A stretch of DNA of 6,123 nt, from the NCBI RefSeq assembly GCF_035556675.1, contig NZ_DATMFZ010000301.1:1-6123 (forward strand), read 5' to 3'. The notes under the pieces are model-generated. The model did no database searches and had not been told where the DNA came from. It saw only the letters and a list, made by a program, of their open reading frames with translations. Both the position numbers and the translations under genes were made by a program. Position 1 is the first letter of the stretch. Every line of letters starts with the position of its first letter. The stretch comes from Geminicoccus sp035556675. Its GTDB lineage: Bacteria; Pseudomonadota; Alphaproteobacteria; Geminicoccales; Geminicoccaceae. Shown piece after piece: positions 1 through 5,073 of the stretch.

Positions 1-725
1 TCCTCGGGAAACACGAACGAGACCGGCGCCCCCTTGGCCTGCTCGCGGATCGGCATGAAGTCGACGATCATGCCGAACAGCTTCTCGCCACCCGCCACCG
101 CCTTCAGCACCCCGCCATTGGCCCCCTCGGCCAATGCATCGTTCGCCTTGAGCTGCTCGTAATAGCCCCAGCCGTCCGCGAGATTGCCCGTCAGCGTCAC
201 GGTATGAATCAGGGCCGCACCCGAGGAGAGCGGGCTCGGCATCGCGACCAGGCCCTTGGCCTCGGGCCGCGTCAGGTCCGCCCAGGAGGTCGGCACGAAC
301 GGGGCCGCTTCGTTGTAGACGATCCCGGTGGTGATCAGCTTGGTGGCGAACCAGAACTTCGCCGGGTCGTGCAGCCCCTCCGGATAGGCCGAAACGTCGG
401 CCCCCTCATGGGCCAGCAGCACGTCGTCGCGCTTCAGCCCCTCCATCGTCACCGAATCGGCGATCAGCAGCACGTCGGCCTGGGGTGCGCCCGCCTCGAG
501 CTCGGCGCGCAGCTTGGCCATGATCTTGGGCGTGCCGTCGCGCACGAAGCTGATCTCAATGTCCGGATGCTCCGCCCGGAACGCGTCGATCGTGCCCTGC
601 GCGTCGGTCTGCGGCTGGCTCGTATAGAGGACGAGGCTGCCCCCGGCGGCCAGGGCGGATCCGGCCAGGACGGGGGCGGCAGTCAGGCCGGCGGCCAGGG
701 CGAGCGCGACGAGCGGTCGGTTCAT
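1..725 (-). CDS. ABC transporter periplasmic substrate-binding protein (partial, C-terminus beyond left edge)
   Basis: Binds a solute in the periplasm and delivers it to an inner-membrane ABC permease; which solute cannot be told. The frame is open from the ATG at 725 to the left edge, giving 241 residues of a family usually about 330-350 long. Residues 1-27 form a signal peptide: Arg at position 3, a hydrophobic Leu/Ala core, and an Ala-rich cleavage region near ALA-AGG. The mature start LVLYTSQPQTDAQ (31-43), then FRAEHPDIEI and the YNEAAP stretch near 137, match the Fe3+/2-aminoethylphosphonate/polyamine type of binding protein (COG1840-like). SSGAALIHTV and GWGYYEQLKAN (185-195) fit the same group. 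The start is supported by GGAAGA (minus strand, 738-733) seven bases upstream. Permease and ATPase genes would be expected beyond the left edge. The YY at 188-189 resembles the tyrosine pair of iron-binding FbpA, but the spacing cannot be judged from a partial protein, so no substrate is claimed. Confidence 0.9.
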   Translation of the reverse strand, partial: MNRPLVALALAAGLTAAPVLAGSALAAGGSLVLYTSQPQTDAQGTIDAFRAEHPDIEISFVRDGTPKIMAKLRAELEAGAPQADVLLIADSVTMEGLKRDDVLLAHEGADVSAYPEGLHDPAKFWFATKLITTGIVYNEAAPFVPTSWADLTRPEAKGLVAMPSPLSSGAALIHTVTLTGNLADGWGYYEQLKANDALAEGANGGVLKAVAGGEKLFGMIVDFMPIREQAKGAPVSFVFPE

Positions 726-761
726 CAGGCGGTCTTCCGAAGGAGGGGCCGGCACCTGCCG

Positions 762-782
762 GGCCGGACAGGTCGTCCGGCC
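762..782 (-). terminator. Perfect GC-rich hairpin after the Nudix gene (possible U-less terminator)
   Basis: GGCCGGAC (762-769) and GTCCGGCC (775-782) pair perfectly around a five-base loop. On the minus strand the hairpin begins 33 bases after the Nudix stop codon and ends 36 bases before the start of the substrate-binding protein gene. No T-run follows on either strand, so a classical Rho-independent terminator is not shown. It could be a U-less terminator, an mRNA 3'-end stabiliser, or a leader structure for the transporter gene. Confidence 0.35.
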
Positions 783-815
783 AGATAGGCACGTCCCGTG
801 ACAGGCGGGTGACGG

Positions 816-1574
816 TCAGCGGCCGATCAGCTCGGCATTCACCTTCAGCATCAGCGCCACCAGCCCACCCTCGCCCACCAACATGGCGGCCTCGTCCAGG
901 GAATACCAGCGCCGCTCGCGCTGGCCCTTCTCCGGCCAGTCGTCCAGCACCTCCTCGACATCCATCCGGTAGACCTCGATCTTGCAGGGGACGATCCGGC
1001 CGGACGGCAGGTGCTTGGGCGAGAGATAGGAGCCCATCGGCCTGGTCCAGACCTCGCCGATCAGCCCGGCCTCCTCGAACGCCTCGATCGCTCCCACCTC
1101 GGCGCCCGTCCTGCCCTTCTCCGGATTGCCCTTGGGGATGATCCAGCGCCTGGTGCCGCGCGAGGTGATCAGCAGCACGTCGGCCGAGCCGCCGCGCATC
1201 CTGAGCGCCAGCACGCCGTACTGGAGCCGGGGCGCCGCCTGCGCCTTCTTCTTCGGCGCCGGCTTCTTCGATGCCGGCTTCTTCGGCGCAGGATCCTTCG
1301 CGGCTGCCTTCTTCGCCGGCGTCTTCCCGGCCGATGGCTTCGTCGCCACCGGCTGCTCGGCAGCCGGCTGCTGGTCCTCAGCCTGCTCGGCCGGACGCAG
1401 CGCCGCCGGATCGGCGGGCTCGGCAGGCGGGGCGCCCGCCTGCCCTTTCTTCGACGCCTTGCTCAACGGCCCTGCGATGATTGCGGCAACTGCTCCATGG
1501 GACCGTTTAGCCGAAACAGCCGCCACAATTGAAGCCCGATGGTCTAGACGACCGGATCGTCGGGGCTCAGCCAT
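816..1574 (-). CDS. Nudix hydrolase with a Lys/Ala/Pro-rich N-terminal tail
   Basis: Cytoplasmic hydrolase of nucleoside-diphosphate-linked or polyphosphate compounds by family; the substrate is unknown. The 252-residue frame has two parts. Residues about 40-115 are low complexity: first Ala/Pro/Glu/Gln, then a basic stretch (79-110) with 12 lysines in 32 residues. The Nudix domain follows (about 117-250): LQYGVLALRMRGG, then RRWIIPKGNPEKGR at 142-155, then IEAFEEAGL at 163-171, which is the Nudix box. Metal-binding E164, E167 and E168 are present. The first glutamate of the GX5E motif is R155 and the usual arginine is I163. Loss of the first Glu is, as I recall, common in the WxxPKGxPxKG subgroup (diphosphoinositol-polyphosphate-phosphohydrolase-like, Nudix_Hydrolase_9). 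The start is uncertain. ATG 1574 overlaps the stop of the upstream remnant (ATGGCTGA), but its only purine-rich site (AAGGG) is two bases away. GTG at 1526 and TTG at 1466 are in-frame alternatives, and residues 1-36 look less like protein than the rest. Without the tail the domain is about 135 residues, normal for the family. Confidence 0.85.
   Translation of the reverse strand: MAEPRRSGRLDHRASIVAAVSAKRSHGAVAAIIAGPLSKASKKGQAGAPPAEPADPAALRPAEQAEDQQPAAEQPVATKPSAGKTPAKKAAAKDPAPKKPASKKPAPKKKAQAAPRLQYGVLALRMRGGSADVLLITSRGTRRWIIPKGNPEKGRTGAEVGAIEAFEEAGLIGEVWTRPMGSYLSPKHLPSGRIVPCKIEVYRMDVEEVLDDWPEKGQRERRWYSLDEAAMLVGEGGLVALMLKVNAELIGR
1251..1325 (-). repeat. Five degenerate 15-bp tandem repeats coding for a pentapeptide in the Nudix tail
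   Basis: In the Nudix frame, residues 84-108 read as five pentapeptides: KTPAK, KAAAK, DPAPK, KPASK, KPAPK. The DNA therefore repeats with a 15-bp period; on the plus strand it appears as variants of GCCGGCTTCTTC. The copies have diverged at single bases but hold length and frame. Similar Lys/Ala/Pro pentapeptide tails occur in AlgP- and histone-H1-like bacterial proteins, where they bind nucleic acid or other polyanions. A polyanion-binding role here is inference. Confidence 0.8.
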
Positions 1575-1846
1575 GGCCCTTGATGCCGATCTGTTTGGCG
1601 GCGGCCACGCGCGCGGCCTGCTCGGGCAGGTCCAGCCGCCGGTAGACCTGCTCGAGCCTGGGATAGATCGGCTGGCGGTCCGGCATAGGCGTTGGCGAGC
1701 GCGCAGTCCGGATCGGCATTCGCCGCCTCCTGGACCACCGCCACGCCGTTCTCATAGGCCGGGAAGCTCTGGATGAACCCGTCGATCCCGGCCACGGTCG
1801 CGGCACCCGATGCGGTCACCTCCTGGCCGCGCCAGTCCAGCAGCAT
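1567..1846 (-). pseudogene. Remnant of a TTC38-like tetratricopeptide protein: N-terminus joined out of frame to an unrelated-looking C-terminal piece
   Basis: From ATG 1846 the minus strand codes for about 54 residues of good protein: MLLDWRGQEVTASGAA, then GIDGFIQSFPAYENG, then QEAANADPDCALANAYA. This resembles, from memory, the start of bacterial TTC38-family proteins, which are over 400 residues long. After the NAYA stretch (near 1685) this frame turns into Arg/Ala/Pro-rich shadow sequence and ends only at 1544. The frame shifted by one carries a natural-looking tail instead: DRQPIYPRLEQVYRRLDL, then PEQAARVAAAKQIGIKGHG and TGA at 1569-1567. It reads like an amphipathic TPR-type helix pair ending a protein. 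The simplest reading is a deletion of roughly a kilobase plus a frameshift, leaving the two ends of one gene, or the ends of two genes. A strong AGGAGG (minus strand, 1856-1851) still precedes the ATG, 34 bases after the oxidoreductase stop, so the gene was once part of that operon. The TTC38 assignment rests on about 50 residues; the origin of the tail is unknown. Confidence 0.6.
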
Positions 1847-1850
1847 CCGC

Positions 1851-1856
1851 CCTCCT
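1851..1856 (-). promoter_or_regulatory. Strong ribosome binding site of the TTC38-like remnant
   Basis: A perfect AGGAGG on the minus strand lies four bases before ATG 1846 and fixes the remnant's start. It falls in the 34-base gap after the oxidoreductase stop, which suggests translation still begins on the broken reading frame. Confidence 0.65.
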
Positions 1857-1880
1857 CTCACCGGCTGGAGCCATCTCCGA

Positions 1881-2924
1881 TCAGACGGATCCACCCGGCT
1901 GGGAAGAAACCTGGGATGCCGGCACCGGCACCGCGCGTCCGGAGGCGGCACTCTCCAGCATGGCCAGCGCCACGGCGAGCGAGCGCAGCCCGTCCTGGCC
2001 GGTGCACGCGGCTTCCCCCTCGCCGCGGGCCGCGGCCACCACGCTCCTCACCATGCGCACGTAGAGATCCTCGTGCTCCAGCGGGATCTCGTGCAGGCCC
2101 TCCGCATCGCGCAGATGCACCGTGCCCTCCGGGGACTGCCCCATATTGTCCCGGGCATAGAGCGAGCCTTTGGTCCCGTGGATCTCGATCGAGCCCCGGT
2201 TGAACGGCGTGTTGAACACGTTGTGGATGTGGCCGAGCGTGCCGCCGGCCGTGCGGAAGATCGCGAGCGCCGTGTCCTCGATCTTGTCCGTGCCCATGCC
2301 GCTGTTCTTGCTCATGGCGCTGATCTCGACGATCTCGTCGCCGGTCAGGAAGCGCACGATGTCCGCGTCGTGCACCGCCAGGTCCATGATCGCCCCGGCA
2401 CCCGTGGCGGGGTCGTTGATCCGCCAGGTCTGCAGATGGGCCGGCAGCAGCGCCCCATGCACCACCCGGATCACCACCAGATCGCCCAGCCGCCCGGAGC
2501 GGACGATCTCGCGCATCGCGATATGGTGCGCGCCGCAGCGCATGTGGTGGTTGGTCGCGAACACCACGCCGGCCGCCTCGCAGGCGCGCACCATGTCCTC
2601 GGCCTCCGCCAGGCTCATCGCCAGCGGCTTGTCGCACAGCACGTGCCTGCCCGCCGCGGCACAGGCCAGCACCTCGCGATGGTGCCGCTCATTGGTGCTG
2701 GCGACATACACCCCATCCACCTCCGGGTCCGCCAGCATCTCGTCCAGCCGGTCATAGGCCTTCGGGATGCCCATCTCCGCCGCGAACGTCCGGCCGCGCG
2801 CCAGGTCGCGGCTGAACACCGCCACCGGCAGCGCCACCCCGCTGCCGTTCATCGCCCCCACCATCCGCTCGCGCGAGATGGTGCTGGCCCCGATCAGGCC
2901 GAATCCGAACTTGCCGTCCCGCAT
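1881..2924 (-). CDS. Gfo/Idh/MocA family NAD(P)-dependent oxidoreductase
   Basis: Oxidises or reduces a hydroxyl/keto group on a sugar, cyclitol or related polyol with NAD(P) in the cytoplasm; the substrate is not identifiable. The protein is 347 residues, typical for the family. The N-terminal Rossmann fold opens with FGFGLIGASTIS (6-17). FSRD (37-40) follows the second strand and DGVYVASTNERHH (70-82) is the usual cofactor-domain loop. CDKPLA (97-102) is the EKP-type motif with catalytic Lys99. GAGAIMDLAVHDADIVRF (175-192) is the conserved C-terminal-domain motif with the Asp181/His185 pair; the usual Gly of DxGxH is Ala183. The frame extends upstream to 3068, but ATG 2924 is chosen because it starts the Rossmann fold directly and has a G-rich Shine-Dalgarno-like run (minus strand, 2940-2933) eight bases before it. 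It lies 70 bases downstream of the tautomerase and 34 bases upstream of the TTC38-like remnant, so the three were probably co-transcribed. Confidence 0.93.
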   Translation of the reverse strand: MRDGKFGFGLIGASTISRERMVGAMNGSGVALPVAVFSRDLARGRTFAAEMGIPKAYDRLDEMLADPEVDGVYVASTNERHHREVLACAAAGRHVLCDKPLAMSLAEAEDMVRACEAAGVVFATNHHMRCGAHHIAMREIVRSGRLGDLVVIRVVHGALLPAHLQTWRINDPATGAGAIMDLAVHDADIVRFLTGDEIVEISAMSKNSGMGTDKIEDTALAIFRTAGGTLGHIHNVFNTPFNRGSIEIHGTKGSLYARDNMGQSPEGTVHLRDAEGLHEIPLEHEDLYVRMVRSVVAAARGEGEAACTGQDGLRSLAVALAMLESAASGRAVPVPASQVSSQPGGSV

Positions 2925-2994
2925 CGCGAGCGCCCCCCCTTTTGTCGTCCCGCCTGCTTGCCGGCTGGTCAGGGGGCGGTCAATCGCGCGCCGA

Positions 2995-3417
2995 TCAGGC
3001 GGCGCGTGCCGTCGGTGCTGGTGCGGCCTCGATATAGCGCCGCTCCTGGGTCCGACCGCCGAAGCCATAGGCGTCGGCGGCCACCTCGTGCACGTGCACG
3101 TAGCTCTCGTGGTGCAGGCTGCCCAGCAGTTCCTCGAACAGGGCGAATACCGCCGCCACGAACGCCGCCTTCTCGTCCTTGCTGTTGGTGCCGTCCACCA
3201 CCCTGATCTCCAGCCAGAAGCTGGACCTGCCCTGCTCGGCCAGCGACCGGCCGCCCGCGAACCAGGCGGCGGGATCGACCCGCTGGACGATCACGGCGGT
3301 CAGCTCCGGCTGCTTGCGCAGGATCGAGCTGGACAGGCCGGCCACCCGGGCCGCGACCTGGCGCTCCAGATCGTCGATCGGTCGGACGGTGGCGAGCTGC
3401 ACGCTGATGATCGGCAT
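2995..3417 (-). CDS. 4-oxalocrotonate tautomerase family protein
   Basis: Probable keto-enol tautomerase (or related isomerase/dehalogenase) of the tautomerase superfamily; substrate unknown. The protein is 140 residues, about twice the classical 62-residue 4-OT, as in the fused or long members. It begins MPIISVQLATVRPID, so removal of Met exposes the catalytic N-terminal proline. Further conserved-looking stretches are IVQRVDPAAWFAGGRSL (43-59), LEIRVVDGTNSKDEK (69-83), ESYVHVHEVAADAYGFGG (104-121) and the TQERRYI tail. A longer frame reaches 3468, but the Pro-1 requirement and AGGAG (minus strand, 3429-3425) seven bases upstream fix the start at 3417. It heads the operon with the Gfo/Idh/MocA oxidoreductase and is divergent from a LysR regulator. 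That layout suggests an inducible pathway for a sugar-acid or aromatic-type compound, which is inference from context only. Confidence 0.92.
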   Translation of the reverse strand: MPIISVQLATVRPIDDLERQVAARVAGLSSSILRKQPELTAVIVQRVDPAAWFAGGRSLAEQGRSSFWLEIRVVDGTNSKDEKAAFVAAVFALFEELLGSLHHESYVHVHEVAADAYGFGGRTQERRYIEAAPAPTARAA

Positions 3418-3535
3418 CCTGGATCTCCTGCATGAATGGCAAAGGCAGGATGGCCCGCCGCCCTTCATTGCAGAAGCAAATGCTGCTACTCTCTATGATG
3501 ACACTTCATCATGGCAGGCGGTCGTCGGACAAAGC
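3418..3535. promoter_or_regulatory. Divergent control region between the tautomerase operon and the LysR gene
   Basis: These 118 bases separate the tautomerase start (minus strand) from the LysR start (plus strand), and their middle is richer in A/T than the flanking genes. LysR-type regulators commonly repress their own gene and activate the divergent one from such a space. A further imperfect inverted pair, CTGCATGAA (3428-3436) and TTCATTGCAG (3464-3473), differs by one inserted base. No promoter with good -35 and -10 hexamers at normal spacing could be assigned. TTGCAG at 3468 and TATGAT at 3494 are 20 bases apart, which is too far. Confidence 0.6.
3495..3512. promoter_or_regulatory. Perfect palindrome, candidate LysR operator
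   Basis: ATGATGA (3495-3501) and TCATCAT (3506-3512) are perfect inverted repeats around CACT. The site contains T-N11-A, the core of LysR-family binding boxes, for example T3496 to A3508. It lies 23 bases before the LysR start and 77 bases before the tautomerase start, fitting autoregulation and activation of the divergent operon. Confidence 0.5.
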
Positions 3536-4381
3536 ATGCGCAACCTGGACCTGGACCAGCTCCGTTCCTTCCTCGCCGTGGCGGACCTGCGCAGCTTCAC
3601 GCGTGCGGCGGAATCCCTGGCCGCGACCCAGTCCGCGATCAGCCTGCGCGTGGCCAAGCTGGAGGACCGGTTCGGCCGGCGCCTGCTGGTGCGCACCCCC
3701 CGGGCCGTGGCGCTCACCGAGACCGGCCGGCACTTCCTCCCCCATGCCAGGCGGATCCTGGCCGTTCATGATGAGGCGCTCGCCGCCATGGACGACGTGC
3801 CGGCCCAGCCGGCGGTGCTGCGCCTCGCCGTGAGCGACCACGCGATCGCCGGCCGCTTGCCCGCCGCTCTGCAGGCGCTGCGCATCGCCCTGCCGGGCCT
3901 GGTGCCGGACGTGGTGGTCGGCACCTCGGCGGACATGCTGGCCGCCTATGATGAAGGTGCCGCCGATGCCGCGATCGTGCGCCAGGATGCCCTGCGCCGG
4001 GAGAGCCTGCCGCTCTACCGCGAGGCGCTGGCCTGGATCGGCAGCGAGCCGCTGACCAGGCCGGGCGAGCGGCCGCTCGACCTCGTAGCATTGCGCGGTG
4101 CGTGCGGCGTGAAGGCGGCGATGACCCGGATCCTGGACGAACATGGCCTGCCGTGGCGCATCGTGTTCCAGGGCGGCTCGGTCTCGGCTTTGCAGGCCGC
4201 GGTCGAGGCCGGGCTCGGCATTACCGTGGTCGGCCGCACCCAGGTGCCCGCAAGCTGCACCATGCTGCAGGGCCTGCCGCCCCTGCCCGCCAGCCGGGTC
4301 GTGCTGCAAACCCGCCTGCCATCCCCCCAGAGGGACGCGCTGCGCCGGGCATTTTCACCCATCGGCCGCCTCGCCACCTGA
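3536..4381 (+). CDS. LysR-type transcriptional regulator
   Basis: DNA-binding regulator that probably controls the divergent tautomerase-oxidoreductase operon in response to a pathway compound. The protein is 281 residues, slightly short of the usual 290-310. The winged helix-turn-helix is at residues 5-64: LDQLRSFLAVADLRSFTRAA, then ESLAATQSAISLRVAKLE (the recognition helix region), then GRRLLVRTPRAVALTETG. The linker helix follows (66-85). The effector-binding domain spans about 90-275, with AVSDHAIAGRLPAALQAL and the late AGLGITVVGRT motif. The frame is open upstream to 3179, but that part overlaps the tautomerase on the other strand and is shadow. ATG 3536 is chosen because the wHTH starts immediately after it. 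The Shine-Dalgarno is weak (GGAC near 3527). The strand switch and shared upstream region are typical of LysR regulators next to their targets. Confidence 0.92.
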   Translation: MRNLDLDQLRSFLAVADLRSFTRAAESLAATQSAISLRVAKLEDRFGRRLLVRTPRAVALTETGRHFLPHARRILAVHDEALAAMDDVPAQPAVLRLAVSDHAIAGRLPAALQALRIALPGLVPDVVVGTSADMLAAYDEGAADAAIVRQDALRRESLPLYREALAWIGSEPLTRPGERPLDLVALRGACGVKAAMTRILDEHGLPWRIVFQGGSVSALQAAVEAGLGITVVGRTQVPASCTMLQGLPPLPASRVVLQTRLPSPQRDALRRAFSPIGRLAT

Positions 4382-4478
4382 TCCGGTTGGACCCGACGCC
4401 CACATGCGGGTATCCCCGGAACCATTCCCCACCGGCGGTCTTGTAGAGATCGACCCCGTTCTTGGAGCTGTGACACGC

Positions 4479-4694
4479 ATGAAGTCGGTGAGCACCTCGT
4501 TCTGGCTCTGGCTGCTGTGCATCTTCGGCTTTTGCGGCATCCACCGCTTCTATCTGGGCTTCATCTGGACCGGCCTGATCTGGCTGTTCACCTTCGGCCT
4601 GCTCGGCATCGGCCAGCTCATCGACCTGTTCCGCCTGCGCAGCCTGACCACCATGTCCAACATGGAACGGCAGCTGGAGCGCAGCCGCTTCTAG
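4479..4694 (+). CDS. Small TM2-domain membrane protein
   Basis: A 71-residue inner-membrane protein of the TM2 family; the biochemical role of bacterial members is not established. Two hydrophobic segments are visible: WLWLLCIFGFCG (about 9-20) and TGLIWLFTFGLLGIGQLI (about 31-48). Between them lies the family hallmark GIHRFYLGF (20-28). LIDLFRLRSL after the second segment matches the usual basic end of the domain. The C-terminus (NMERQLERSRF) is charged and probably cytoplasmic. ATG 4479 is preceded by GGAG at 4464-4467 with an 11-base spacer, rather long. GTG 4470 is in frame but only two bases from the same site. The 97 bases between the LysR stop and this start contain only a weak promoter-like pair (TTGGAC 4387, TATCCC 4411, 18 apart), so transcription may be its own or read-through from LysR. 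Confidence 0.88.
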   Translation: MKSVSTSFWLWLLCIFGFCGIHRFYLGFIWTGLIWLFTFGLLGIGQLIDLFRLRSLTTMSNMERQLERSRF

Positions 4695-4734
4695 GCCGCT
4701 CCACTTTCCAGGACTGTGTACCTAGATTCGTGCT

Positions 4735-4760
4735 ATCCTGCGCCGCTCCAGCCGCAGGAT
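4735..4760 (+). terminator. Stem-loop 40 bases after the TM2 gene
   Basis: ATCCTGCG (4735-4742) and CGCAGGAT (4753-4760) pair perfectly around a 10-base loop. The position suits an end of the TM2 transcript, but no T-run follows, so termination is only a possibility. Confidence 0.3.
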
Positions 4761-4792
4761 GCCGCCATGCCGTCTGTCATCGACCTCGAATC

Positions 4793-4816
4793 GTGTTTTT
4801 GCACAAACGAACCCGA
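4793..4816 (+). repeat. 24-bp direct repeat, copy 1
   Basis: This copy matches 4918-4941 at 21 of 24 positions; both end in the identical AACGAACCCGA. A 9-bp inverted repeat (TGTTTTTGC 4794-4802, GCAAAAACA 4822-4830) places the conserved end in a 19-base loop. Confidence 0.7.
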
Positions 4817-4889
4817 GAACGGCAAAAACATACGGTACATCAAGGCCGTAGTACGCCTGGTCATGCCAGCTCCGGCACCGGCGGAACCC

Positions 4890-4912
4890 GGGGATGGCAC
4901 CGTTCCATCCCC
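4890..4912. other. Perfect 8-bp stem-loop
   Basis: GGGGATGG (4890-4897) and CCATCCCC (4905-4912) pair fully around the seven-base loop CACCGTT. It sits just before copy 2 of the direct repeat and 161 bases before the hydrolase start. No T-run follows. Confidence 0.5.
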
Positions 4913-4917
4913 TCCCG

Positions 4918-4941
4918 GTGTATTTGCCCGAACGAACCCGA
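4918..4941 (+). repeat. 24-bp direct repeat, copy 2
   Basis: This is the second copy, exactly 125 bases downstream of the first. Here a 6-bp inverted repeat (GCCCGA 4926-4931, TCGGGC 4952-4957) leaves much of the shared ACGAACCCGA in a 20-base loop, as in copy 1, although the stem sequence differs. A weaker third match lies near 5043 (CGAACGACACCCG). Confidence 0.7.
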
Positions 4942-5073
4942 CCACCCTGGATCGGGCCGGCGCCGCCAAAGCCATCAATATCGTCGATAGGTCCGATCGA
5001 GCGGCCCGATTTCTGGTGGGGCCATGCCGTCGCCACCTCCGGGCGAACGACACCCGCATCGAGACAGACCCTC

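Larger units (their letters stand above)
4695..5073. other. Gene-poor gap of about 380 bases with repeats and stem-loops
   Basis: No convincing gene lies here. Parts are poorer in G+C than any gene nearby, notably 4790-4850. A plus-strand frame from ATG 4767 is open through the gap into the hydrolase gene in another frame, and a minus-strand frame spans 5153-4722; neither resembles a known family nor has a ribosome binding site. Visible structures are a 24-bp direct repeat and four perfect inverted repeats. These are ATCCTGCG/CGCAGGAT (4735-4760), TGTTTTTGC/GCAAAAACA (4794-4830), GGGGATGG/CCATCCCC (4890-4912) and GCCCGA/TCGGGC (4926-4957). A fifth weaker one is GGCCC/GGGCC (5003-5023). The region could be a decayed gene or mobile element, a structured leader for the hydrolase mRNA, or a small RNA; the sequence does not decide. 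Confidence 0.5.

Noticed and set aside
157..164. YY pair in the substrate-binding protein as an iron site
   Set aside because: The GWGYYEQL context is, as I recall, common in non-iron members, and the other iron ligands cannot be checked in a partial protein.
204..788. Plus-strand open frame opposite the substrate-binding protein
   Set aside because: Arg/Gly/His-rich with no recognisable family; it is the antisense shadow of a well-supported exported protein.
1251..1325. The tandem 15-bp units as a CRISPR-like or intergenic repeat
   Set aside because: The units are contiguous without spacers, stay in frame and code for a coherent pentapeptide tail.
1858..2637. Minus-strand frame overlapping the oxidoreductase
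   Set aside because: Gly/Arg-rich out-of-frame translation of the same region with no domain.
1773..3206. Long plus-strand open frame (477 residues)
   Set aside because: His/Arg/Ala-rich composition typical of the shadow of a high-GC gene; it lies opposite the clear Gfo/Idh/MocA oxidoreductase.
3509..4309. Minus-strand frame opposite the LysR gene
   Set aside because: Gln/His/Arg-rich shadow; the plus strand carries a clear wHTH and effector domain.
4387..4416. Promoter for the TM2 gene (TTGGAC, 18 bases, TATCCC)
   Set aside because: Both hexamers are poor and such matches are frequent by chance; it is mentioned only within the gene entry.
4767..5073. Plus-strand frame from ATG 4767, open through the gap, considered as a small gene
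   Set aside because: It has no stop before the hydrolase gene and becomes an Arg/Pro/His-rich shadow there. No ribosome binding site precedes it, since a hairpin ends six bases before the ATG, and no family is recognised.
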